A stretch of DNA of 64,000 bases, from positions 2,356,001 through 2,420,000 of the forward strand of contig NZ_JBMSEB010000001.1 of the NCBI RefSeq assembly GCF_049446075.1. Reading direction: 5' to 3'. Positions 42,842 through 49,508 of the stretch are shown in pieces. How positions within the stretch are numbered: position 1 is the first letter of the stretch; the number at the start of each line of letters is the position of its first letter. The notes under the pieces are model-generated. The model saw only the letters and a list, made by a program, of their open reading frames with translations. It was not told the DNA's origin and ran no database searches. A program made the translations under genes and the position numbers. Source of the stretch: Humibacter sp049446075. GTDB lineage: Bacteria > Actinomycetota > Actinomycetes > Actinomycetales > Microbacteriaceae.

Positions 42842-43965
42842 CGATCGGCCCCTCGGGCGGCCACTCCGTCGGGTCCAAGGTCGCGGGCTCCGTCGACGGG
42901 CCTGTCGACGGGCCCGTCGATGGTCCTGTCGGTTGCGTTAGTGGCCTCGAGACCACCCGGGCGATGGTCACTCCCGTCGGTGGACTCGAGACCATCGGCG
43001 ACCGCCTCAGCCGAAGCCGGCGCGACGGCAGGAACCGCACTGTCGCGACCCTCGGGGTCGAGTCCGGCCGCCTCGAGCGATCCCCACGCCTCTGCTCGCT
43101 GCGTATCGTCGACGGCAGGCAGGGAGCCCACGGCCGCATCGAAGCTGCTCGTGCCCTGCACGACGGTGGTGACGAGCCGGCCGGACGACGGATGCCCGTT
43201 CTCGCCCGGCGCATCCACCTCCACCTCGACCACGTCGCCCGGTTGCACGACTGACGAGCCCGCGGGCGTCCCGGTAAGGATGACGTCGCCGGCCTCGAGC
43301 GTGAAGTGCTGCGACAGGTCTGCGACGAACTGCGGGAGGGGGAAGAGCAGATCGTCGGTCGTCGCGTCTTGCACGACATCCCCGTTCACCCACGTGCGCA
43401 GACGCAGTGCAGCCGGGTCGATGGTGCGGGCATCGATCAGTGTGGGCCCGATCGGCGTGAAGCCGTCTCCGCCCTTGGAGCGCACGTTCGATCCCTTGTC
43501 GTTCGCTCGCAGGTCGTACAGCCCGAAGTCGTTGGCCGCGGTGACCCAAGCAACGTGGTTCCATGCGGATTCGAGCGAAACCCAACGGGCATCCGTACCG
43601 ATGACAAGCGCGATCTCGCCCTCGAAGGCGAGCAATTCGGTGCCTTGCGGTCTTACGATCTCGCCTCCGGATGCCTGCACCGAACTCGATGGCTTGAAGA
43701 AGTACGACGGAGCGGATGGCCGCCGTCCACGCTGCGTTGCCCGCGAGGCATAGCTGAGGTGCACCGCGATGATCTTGCCCGGGCGTGCCGGGAGAGCGGC
43801 GAAGCGCGCGTCGGGACTTGCCACGGCGGCGTCGTTGCTGCGTGTCCCGGCGGGGTCATTGGTGCTTGCCGTGGAGGCATCGTTGCTGCGTGCGCTGGAG
43901 GGGTCGTTGCTGCTTGTCCCGGACGGGTTATGGCTGCTTGACCCGGAGGCATCGTTGCTTGGCAT
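42838..43965 (-). CDS. hpaG: Fumarylacetoacetate hydrolase-family protein, HpaG-like isomerase/decarboxylase
   Basis: 375 residues, about 100 more than a single FAH domain. The core (about 60-275) has KIIAVHLSYASRA, the metal site FEGEIALVIG (Glu pair), AANDFGLYDLR, and DVILTGTPAGSSVVQPGDVVEVEVD, the FAH end motif. In the hpa pathway it isomerises or decarboxylates the C7 dioate intermediates. Residues 3-50 are six 8-residue repeats, and the last 95 residues are an acidic low-complexity tail. ATG 43965 is used; a GTG near residue 48 would drop the repeats. Stop overlaps gntR. Confidence 0.88.
   Translation of the reverse strand: MPSNDASGSSSHNPSGTSSNDPSSARSNDASTASTNDPAGTRSNDAAVASPDARFAALPARPGKIIAVHLSYASRATQRGRRPSAPSYFFKPSSSVQASGGEIVRPQGTELLAFEGEIALVIGTDARWVSLESAWNHVAWVTAANDFGLYDLRANDKGSNVRSKGGDGFTPIGPTLIDARTIDPAALRLRTWVNGDVVQDATTDDLLFPLPQFVADLSQHFTLEAGDVILTGTPAGSSVVQPGDVVEVEVDAPGENGHPSSGRLVTTVVQGTSSFDAAVGSLPAVDDTQRAEAWGSLEAAGLDPEGRDSAVPAVAPASAEAVADGLESTDGSDHRPGGLEATNATDRTIDGPVDRPVDGARDLGPDGVAARGADR
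43816..43959. repeat. 24-bp tandem repeat in the start of hpaG (6 copies)
   Basis: Encodes SNDASGSS, SHNPSGTS, SNDPSSAR, SNDASTAS, TNDPAGTR and SNDAAVAS in order. The copies are degenerate at the DNA level but keep length exactly, which argues that the frame is, or recently was, translated. Confidence 0.8.
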
Positions 43966-43966
43966 T

Positions 43967-43986
43967 GTATCTGAAATCGTATATGA
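43967..43986. promoter_or_regulatory. Candidate GntR operator upstream of hpaG
   Basis: Direct repeats GTATCTGA (43967) and GTATATGA (43979), 12 bases apart, so about one helical turn. They sit in an unusually AT-rich spot immediately before the hpaG ATG. Confidence 0.45.
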
Positions 43987-44006
43987 TCCCAGGCACGTCG
44001 ACAAGG

Positions 44007-44056
44007 GTGTCGGTCGAGCACGTGTCCTTGCACGTGTCGTGACACACACATGACAC
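44007..44056. promoter_or_regulatory. Cluster of GTGTC/GACAC half-sites
   Basis: GTGTC at 44007, 44022 and 44034, and GACAC at 44041 and 44052. The middle pair makes the inverted repeat GTGTC-GT-GACAC (44034-44045). It lies in the 269-bp divergent region between hpaG and the monooxygenase. Confidence 0.5.
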
Positions 44057-44234
44057 GGCAGTCAGGCGGGCGTCGTTGCGGTGCTCCGGCGGGCGGCACA
44101 TCGTTCAAGCTAGAAGCACAGACCCGGGTCCACGCCGAGCGATTGCTTGGTTCGCGACCCGGTCCGGGAGGCTCGGGCCGTGGGGCTCGAGTCGAGAGCA
44201 GGGCCAGACGCGCGGTTTCACGAAGGGGTGACCA

Positions 44235-46124
44235 GTGCAGTTCCACCATCACGGGTACGTGTCGGGCGATCCGGGCATCCTGCCGGCGGCCGGCACCGGT
44301 CTGGACCGACCGACCGAGATACCCGACGAGGTCGACGTGCTCGTCGTCGGCTCCGGGCCGGCGGGCATGCTGCTCGCGGCGCAGCTGTCGCAGTTCCCCG
44401 AGGCGACGACGCGGATCATCGAACGACGACCTGGCCGGCTCGTGCTGGGGCAGGCGGACGGCATCCAGCCCCGCAGTGTGGAGACGTTCCAGGCATTCGG
44501 ATTCGCAGAGCGCATCGTGGCCGAGGCGTACAACATCGCGTACATGAACTTCTGGGGCCCCGACCCGCAGAATCCGGCCAACATCATTCGCACATCCCGC
44601 ACCGAGGACTACGCCAAGCACATCGGCGAGTTCCCGCATCTGATCGTCAACCAGGCCCGGGTGCTCGACTACTTCGCGGAGGCCGCGGCACACGGCCCGG
44701 CCCGCATCGTTCCGGACTACGGCGTCGAGTTCACCGGCCTGACGGTGCGCGAGGAGGGCGAGTACCCGGTCGAGGTGGGCATCCGTTATGTCGCAGGCGA
44801 CCGCACGGGCGAGGACCGGACCATTCGAGCGAAGTACGTCGCGGGCGGTGATGGCGCCCATAGCCGCGTTCGTGATGCGATCGGCCGCAAACATCTCGGC
44901 GAATTCGCAAGGCACGCCTGGGGAGTCATGGACGTCACCGTGAACACCGACTTTCCCGACTGGCGCATCAAGTGCGCGATCAATGCCGAGGCGGGCAACA
45001 TCCTGCACATCCCCCGCGAGGGCGGCTACCTGTGCCGCATGTACATCGATCTCGGCGAGGTGACGGATGCCGACAAAGACCGGGTGCGGAAGACGCCCAT
45101 CGAGGGCATCATCTCGAAGGCGAATGAGATTCTGCATCCGTACTCGATCGACGTGAAGCAGGTCGCGTGGAGCAGTGTCTACGAGGTCGGCCACCGGGTG
45201 ACGGACAAGTTCGACGACGTTCCGGAGGGCAGCGAGCGCACTCCGCACGTGTTTCTGATGGGGGATGCCTGTCACACGCACAGCGCGAAAGCCGGCCAGG
45301 GCATGAATGTGTCGATGCAGGACGGCTTCAATCTGGGCTGGAAGCTGGGCAGCGTGCTGACCGGACGCAGCCCGGAGTCGTTGCTCGCCACCTATTCGGC
45401 GGAACGTCAGCCAGTTGCACAGGAGCTGATCGATTTCGATCGCGAATGGTCCAGCCTCATGGCACGCAAGCCCGAGGAGTTCACGAGCCCTCAGGAACTC
45501 GCAGACTTCTACGTCAAGACGTCCGACTTCCCTTCCGGGTTCCTCACCCAGTACAAGCCGTCCATGATCACGGGTGAGGCCGCGCATCAGGAACTCGCCG
45601 GCGGGTTCCCGATCGGCAAGCGGTTCAAGTCGGCAGAGGTCATCCGGGTCTGCGACGGCAACATCGTGCACTTGGGACACCATGCTCGAGCGGATGGCCG
45701 GTGGCGCATCTACGCGTTCGCCGATGCTCCTCGCGCGGGTGAGGCGTCCGCGTTGTCTCGCTGGTCGGAGTGGATGCAGGATGCCCCGACCTCGCCTTTG
45801 CTGTGCTTTACCACCGCCGACGGGGATGTGGACGCAGTCTTCGACGTCAAAGCCATCTACCAGCAGCGGTACGACGAGGTCGAGCTCTCGAAGGTGCCGC
45901 CCGTCTTCATGCCGAAGACCGGTCCTTTGGGCCTGACCGATTGGGAGAAGGTGTACTCGGCTGGTCCGGGCGAGGACATTTTCGAGTCGCGGCAACTCTC
46001 GCGTGACGGTGTCGTCGTCGTGGTGCGTCCGGATCAGTATGTTGCGCATGTTCTGCCCTTGACAGCGATGGATGAGTTTGCGGATTTCTTCGCCCGAACG
46101 ATGCTCCCGACGCGAGTCGGCTGA
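44235..46124 (+). CDS. FAD-dependent aromatic ring monooxygenase (phenol 2-/3-hydroxybenzoate 4-monooxygenase type)
   Basis: 629 residues, the size of MobA/phenol hydroxylase proteins. It begins MQFHHHGYVSGDP like that group, then has VDVLVVGSGPAGMLLAAQL (FAD), YVAGGDGAHSRVRDAIG (DG motif) and VFLMGDACHTHSAKAGQGMNVSMQDGFNLGWKL (GD motif). The C-terminal thioredoxin-like domain is present. It adds one hydroxyl to a phenolic ring with NAD(P)H and oxygen. Being divergent from hpaGDE, it may make homoprotocatechuate from a hydroxyphenylacetate, in place of HpaBC; that is inferred. GTG start with GAAGGGG upstream. Confidence 0.9.
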   Translation: MQFHHHGYVSGDPGILPAAGTGLDRPTEIPDEVDVLVVGSGPAGMLLAAQLSQFPEATTRIIERRPGRLVLGQADGIQPRSVETFQAFGFAERIVAEAYNIAYMNFWGPDPQNPANIIRTSRTEDYAKHIGEFPHLIVNQARVLDYFAEAAAHGPARIVPDYGVEFTGLTVREEGEYPVEVGIRYVAGDRTGEDRTIRAKYVAGGDGAHSRVRDAIGRKHLGEFARHAWGVMDVTVNTDFPDWRIKCAINAEAGNILHIPREGGYLCRMYIDLGEVTDADKDRVRKTPIEGIISKANEILHPYSIDVKQVAWSSVYEVGHRVTDKFDDVPEGSERTPHVFLMGDACHTHSAKAGQGMNVSMQDGFNLGWKLGSVLTGRSPESLLATYSAERQPVAQELIDFDREWSSLMARKPEEFTSPQELADFYVKTSDFPSGFLTQYKPSMITGEAAHQELAGGFPIGKRFKSAEVIRVCDGNIVHLGHHARADGRWRIYAFADAPRAGEASALSRWSEWMQDAPTSPLLCFTTADGDVDAVFDVKAIYQQRYDEVELSKVPPVFMPKTGPLGLTDWEKVYSAGPGEDIFESRQLSRDGVVVVVRPDQYVAHVLPLTAMDEFADFFARTMLPTRVG

Positions 46125-46444
46125 CAGCGGCGACGGACTGGTTAGGCGCAGTTGCTTGGAGTGCCCGTTTGGCGTGGAACGCGAGCCTCTGGACGGGACG
46201 GAGCCGCTGCCTCGGAAGTGGCGCGGTTTGAAGCCCAGCGGCATGAGATGTGCGGCCCCACAGGCCTGAGCGTTCTGCCGGGGTTGGCATCACGGAAGGC
46301 TGCGGGCCTGGGCGCACCCCCGGCGCTGGACGCCTTCCTGGAGACCCCACCGCGCTCGTTTGCACGGGAGGCTTCTTCACTTCGGGGCCGTGGCCCTCGG
46401 GCGCCTTCGCAGGGCCCCGCTCCATCGCTGGGGCGGAGCGCAGG
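46125..46444. other. 320-bp gene-free stretch between the monooxygenase and DUF222 genes
   Basis: GC-rich, with short overlapping frames on both strands but none with family features, plausible starts or steady codon bias. Several GGGGCC/GGCCCC runs around 46385-46425 could fold into hairpins and end transcription from the two converging genes. Nothing else is recognised. Confidence 0.5.
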
Positions 46445-48031
46445 CTAGCCGCTCGCGTATTGCGCTGCTGGTCGGCCTGGCGGCCGCGCCGCCGTTCGTC
46501 GTCGATGCTCCCACCCTGCCGATTTGGAATGGAGCTCGATCGGACCGCGATCCGGGTCGACGCTTGCGGGTGGGGTCAGTAGGTAACGAGTGCCTTCTCG
46601 GCTGATCTTCCATCCGTTGTTGTGGAGCAGCAGGTGGTGAAAGCGACAGAGCAGCACTCCGTCTGCGACATCGGTTCTTCCGTTATCGCCGTACCAGGCG
46701 TTGATGTGGTGCGCTTCGGTCGTCCAGGGGGCGCGGTCACAGCCCGGCCATACGCACCCACCGTCTCTCGTGCGAAGAACGAGCCGTTGCCGTGACGAGA
46801 AGAGGCGTTGCGCACGCCCCAGATCGAGCACATTTCCATCGCGGTCGGTGTGCATCGAGAGGGTTCCGCAGTCGCAGAGACGCGTTTCGACGACGGCTGA
46901 GGGAACGGCGTCCACGCTTCCTTCGATGTGGCCGATGCCATCTGCGATTCCATTCGGTGCGGCGTGGTCCTCGACGATCATCACGCGCACCGCGGGACGA
47001 TTCGCCCGGAACGTGGTCGAATCGTCGGCTGCCGCGCCGCATCGAAGTACGTCCATGACCGTGTCGAATGCGAGTTGCTCGTTGCTGCGCGGGTCGTCGA
47101 GGAGCTGTTTCGCCCACTCGCGGTCGGCGTCGGCGACGAATCGGGGCCCGCCTCGCCGAGGGCTCAGTGCGAGTTCCAGTAGCTCGTTGACGAAGGTGCC
47201 TGACTCATCGTCGAAGACGACGTTGGCCGTCAGCTGTCCGTCTTGGTTTCGCCGAGTCGTCAGCGAGCGGTTGTCGTACCGGCGTTGCCACCGTGCTTGA
47301 ACTCCCGCGGGATCGATCAGATCTCGTGCGCGGCGAGCCATTCCGAAGAGCTCGTCGACGTGCACACTGCGGGCTTCTTCGGCGAGCGAGCCGGCGGCTT
47401 CACGTAGTTCTTCGCTGCCGCAGGTCTCGCTCGGCTCGCCAAGGCCGCGCACGATCGCGTCGCCGGCGGCAGGCGAAAGGAGGCCGGCACTGACCGCCGT
47501 CGTGACCGAGTGGGTCCAGGGCAGCAGCGCGGCGCCCGAGCCGGAAGTGATCTTGGCATTGCCGCCGTCTTCGTTCCCGGTTGGCCCGCCTTCTTCTCCC
47601 TCCACTGAGCCTGTCTCGTCGACGCCCGCCGTACCCGCCTCGGAAACTCCGATGGTGCGAAGAAGCCGCTCAGCAGCATCCGCCTCACCCATCACCTCTC
47701 CGAGCCGCACCTGACGGGATGCCTCGCCTCGGCTGGAGCCGGTGAGGTGCTGGACGAAGCGAACAACGTTCTGGTGCCCATTGCGCTGCGCCAGCCCGGA
47801 GTGGCCGAGCGCTCGTTCCGACCGTTTGGCAGCGACCCCCGCTGCCGCTGTCAGCACCGTGTCGAATTCGGTGCGGCCGCGCGAAGAGTCGGCGATCAGT
47901 TCCGCGAGGGCGTCGTCGTCTAGAGCGTCGATCGATTCGATCAGCGAGACCGGCTCACTTGCGTTCGGAGGCGTCAACGAGTCGCAGACACGAGAGGTCG
48001 TGTCACGGAGTCGCTCGACGTTCGAAAGCAT
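46445..48031 (-). CDS. DUF222/HNH endonuclease domain protein (13E12 repeat family)
   Basis: 528 residues. A helical DUF222 region (about 20-370, with SGLAQRNGHQNVVRFVQHLTG and ARRARDLIDPAGVQARWQRR) precedes a C-terminal HNH nuclease with CVWPGCDRAPWTTEAHHINAWY and DGVLLCRFHHLLLHNNGW, holding two zinc-type cysteine pairs and the HH catalytic motif. This family is multicopy in many actinobacteria and often varies between strains; its job is unknown. An acidic Gly-rich insertion sits at about 135-160. The promoter is clear: TTGCTT, 17 bases, TAGATT, then 6 bases to the ATG. Confidence 0.92.
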   Translation of the reverse strand: MLSNVERLRDTTSRVCDSLTPPNASEPVSLIESIDALDDDALAELIADSSRGRTEFDTVLTAAAGVAAKRSERALGHSGLAQRNGHQNVVRFVQHLTGSSRGEASRQVRLGEVMGEADAAERLLRTIGVSEAGTAGVDETGSVEGEEGGPTGNEDGGNAKITSGSGAALLPWTHSVTTAVSAGLLSPAAGDAIVRGLGEPSETCGSEELREAAGSLAEEARSVHVDELFGMARRARDLIDPAGVQARWQRRYDNRSLTTRRNQDGQLTANVVFDDESGTFVNELLELALSPRRGGPRFVADADREWAKQLLDDPRSNEQLAFDTVMDVLRCGAAADDSTTFRANRPAVRVMIVEDHAAPNGIADGIGHIEGSVDAVPSAVVETRLCDCGTLSMHTDRDGNVLDLGRAQRLFSSRQRLVLRTRDGGCVWPGCDRAPWTTEAHHINAWYGDNGRTDVADGVLLCRFHHLLLHNNGWKISREGTRYLLTPPASVDPDRGPIELHSKSAGWEHRRRTAARPPGRPAAQYASG

Positions 48032-48037
48032 GGCTCG

Positions 48038-48066
48038 AATCTACCGAAGAGTATCGAACAAAGCAA
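48038..48066 (-). promoter_or_regulatory. Promoter of the DUF222/HNH gene
   Basis: On the minus strand a -35 TTGCTT (48061-48066) and a -10 TAGATT (48038-48043) with a 17-base spacer, and 6 bases to the ATG at 48031. Best-matched promoter in the window; leaderless. Confidence 0.6.
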
Positions 48067-48140
48067 CGAGTAATCGCACGGTCAGTGAGCAATTCCCACG
48101 ACGGCTGACTGGGGAGGACGAGAGTGTGCGATGTCGACAT

Positions 48141-48156
48141 TCGAAGATCTCTTCGA
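48141..48156. promoter_or_regulatory. 16-bp palindrome upstream of the DUF222 gene
   Basis: TCGAAGA-TC-TCTTCGA, perfect 7-bp arms. It lies about 110 bases upstream of the DUF222 start in a 283-bp gap. May be an operator or nuclease site. Confidence 0.45.
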
Positions 48157-48217
48157 CTAGTGTGAGGAGGGTTCAAGCGTGATCTATCAGGAGTGGTGGC
48201 CCGTGAGGAAAGCGCGT

Positions 48218-48245
48218 GCACCACGCACCACGCACCACGCCCCAC
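48218..48245. repeat. 7-bp tandem repeat (GCACCAC, four copies)
   Basis: Three identical GCACCAC units and one GCCCCAC, directly repeated. Simple repeat; no function seen. Confidence 0.7.
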
Positions 48246-48314
48246 GCGCCGCGCCAGGCGCCGGGGCGTCACCAGCACGGGGTCGCCGACTCGGGTGCCG
48301 ATACCGTGGTGGGC

Positions 48315-48476
48315 ATGGATTGGCTCGTGTTGGTGGCGATCGTTGTGCTCGTACTCGGCGGAATCAGCCTGCTGGCGTACCTCAGGCGAATCGCCACGGC
48401 TGTCGAGCGCGTAGCCAATGCGCTTGAGGTTCAGGGTGCCGGTGCTGAACGGAATGAGCACGCCGGCGAGGCTTAG
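48315..48476 (+). CDS. Small single-span membrane protein
   Basis: 53 residues: MDWLVLVAIVVLVLGGISLLAYLRR is one membrane helix with a basic end. An amphipathic stretch IATAVERVANALEV and a charged tail follow. No family recognised, but the clean hydrophobic segment, stop-transfer arginines and leading ATG make it a credible small gene. It lies between two repeat tracts. The frame is open further upstream to 48216, but that part is repeat-derived (His/Pro/Arg). Confidence 0.55.
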   Translation: MDWLVLVAIVVLVLGGISLLAYLRRIATAVERVANALEVQGAGAERNEHAGEA

Positions 48477-48485
48477 GCCAGGGAT

Positions 48486-48672
48486 GGGCGTTAGGCCGGG
48501 AGCCTGACCAGGGGTACCGGGGAGGGGCGTTCGGCCCGGAGTCTGACCAGGGGTACCGGGGAGGGGCGTTAGGTCCGGAGTCTGATTGGGCACGCCGGGA
48601 TGGCGCCAGGCCCGGAGTCTGATTGGGCACAAGGGGATGGCGCCAGGCCCGGGGCCTGACTAGGCACACAGT
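48486..48672. repeat. Minisatellite, about five units of 37-39 bp
   Basis: Units begin at 48486, 48525, 48564, 48601 and 48638 (periods 39, 39, 37, 37) with the shared core of GGCG, an AGGCCCGGAG-like block and CTGA. The first three carry CCAGGGGTACCGGGGAG, and the later ones TTGGGCAC. The period change breaks any reading frame, so it is probably noncoding. Confidence 0.85.
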
Positions 48673-48721
48673 GCCGCCGCAACGCAGGGCGTAATGGCGA
48701 GCACCGGGGCTAGGTAAGTGG

Positions 48722-48811
48722 GGCGGGAGACGGCACCACGCGCGAGCTCCCGCCTGACCGGCCACGGGAGGCTGGTAGTCAGGACGGAGGTGGCGCTACG
48801 CGCGAACTCCG
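48722..48811. repeat. Two related hairpins with matching 17-base loops
   Basis: Hairpin 1 has arms GGCGGGAG (48722) and CTCCCGCC (48747-48754); hairpin 2 has CGGAG (48785) and CTCCG (48807-48811). Both loops are 17 bases and share a TACGCGCGA/CACGCGCGA end. They look like diverged copies of one element. Confidence 0.6.
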
Positions 48812-48908
48812 CGGTGGGGCGAGACGCGGGTTCCTGCCCCACCGACGAGCACGAACCCCGCCCAAGCAACGAGCGCGAACGAGCGCGCCGAAGTGGCGCC
48901 GTCGCGCC

Positions 48909-49181
48909 TCACGCGACGCGTCGCGCCCGGTTCTTCCAGGAGAGGATCAGCGCTTCCAGTTGCCCGTTCGGGAGATCGCGGGGGTGGTGCGCCAGCTCGT
49001 CCGCGAACTGCTGCTGCTCGCTGTACGAGAGGTTTTGCGCCCACGGAAATGCGGAGATCACCTTGGCGCGGGCATCCATGATCGGCTTCGCCTTGGCGCG
49101 GCTCGGGCGCTTACGGCGAGGGGTCGTGTTCGTGGAGGACTGCTCCGCGACACGGCTGGAGTTCTTCAACGATTCAGACAT
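48909..49181 (-). CDS. Small orphan basic protein
   Basis: 90 residues from ATG 49181 (92 from ATG 49187). The N-terminal half is Ser/Thr-rich and then very basic (TPRRKRPSRAKAKP). The C-terminal half looks folded: AKVISAFPWAQNLSYSEQQQFADELAHH, then LPNGQLEALILSWKNRARRVA. Tryptophans, helical periodicity and a normal amino-acid mix suggest a real protein, but I do not recognise the family. The upstream DNA (49188-49265) is AT-rich compared with the region, as expected for a promoter or for transferred DNA. The basic linker suggests nucleic-acid binding. Confidence 0.6.
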   Translation of the reverse strand: MSESLKNSSRVAEQSSTNTTPRRKRPSRAKAKPIMDARAKVISAFPWAQNLSYSEQQQFADELAHHPRDLPNGQLEALILSWKNRARRVA

Positions 49182-49338
49182 TTGCATCTATCAACACCAC
49201 GGAGCGCAGTTTTATTCGGTTCAATCCAGTGTTTTCGTCAGGTTTGTTCAGCATGCGTCCAAAAACAAGGACGGCCAAGGGCTTGACTGCTCGGTCGCTC
49301 CTCGTCGAGCTCCCCGTACCCCCTTCACGCCGCTCTCA

Positions 49339-49377
49339 TTCGGTGCGCACCGAAGTCACTCCCTCGATGCGCATCGA
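49339..49377. promoter_or_regulatory. Twin palindromes upstream of the hemQ operon
   Basis: TTCGGTGCGCACCGAA (49339-49354) and TCGATGCGCATCGA (49364-49377) are perfect palindromes of one form, TCGRTGCGCAYCGA, centred 24 bp apart. Candidate operators for a dimeric regulator of hemQ-hemH-hemC-hemD-idi. Confidence 0.55.
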
Positions 49378-49408
49378 AGACGTCGCACGAGTTGGACGCC
49401 CCGCCGCT

Positions 49409-49458
49409 CCAGCCCGCTGATGCCCCGCTCCTCCAGCCCGCTCCGCATCAGCGGCTGG
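49409..49458 (+). promoter_or_regulatory. Long stem with a duplicated left arm in the hemQ leader
   Basis: CCAGCCCGCTGATGC (49409-49423) pairs with GCATCAGCGGCTGG (49445-49458), 14 bp with one bulged C. A second CCAGCCCGCT (49433-49442) can pair with the same right arm through a 7-base loop. Mutually exclusive folds are possible, 50 bases before the hemQ ATG. Confidence 0.5.
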
Positions 49459-49508
49459 CGGGACGGTCGCTTTTGCCGCAAAGGGGACAACGCGGGAGAC
49501 TGGATGCC

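Larger units (their letters stand above)
48477..48908. other. 432-bp gene-free repeat region
   Basis: Holds a 37-39-bp minisatellite (48486-48672) and a pair of related hairpins (48722-48811), described separately. No gene is credible here; the frames that cross it are low-complexity translations of the repeat. Confidence 0.7.
49188..49508. other. 321-bp gene-free stretch upstream of hemQ
   Basis: Left part (49188-49265) is AT-rich and should hold the leftward promoter of the orphan gene. The right part has two perfect palindromes (49339-49354, 49364-49377) and a long stem (49409-49458) ahead of hemQ. No gene found. Confidence 0.6.

Noticed and set aside
43769..44053. Leucine-rich plus-strand frame opposite the start of hpaG
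   Set aside because: Its SLLx repeats are the antisense reading of the 24-bp repeat; no membrane-protein logic or ribosome site.
46072..46582. Several 65-170-residue frames on both strands between the monooxygenase and DUF222 genes
   Set aside because: Overlapping each other and the neighbouring genes, Pro/Arg/Gly-rich, no motif.
48003..48632. 209-residue minus-strand frame with PGTPGQTPGRTPL repeats
   Set aside because: It is the translation of the 39-bp minisatellite and collapses when the period changes to 37; it also overlaps the DUF222 start.
48486..48672. Possible CRISPR array
   Set aside because: Units are directly joined without unique spacers, the period changes, and no cas genes are nearby.
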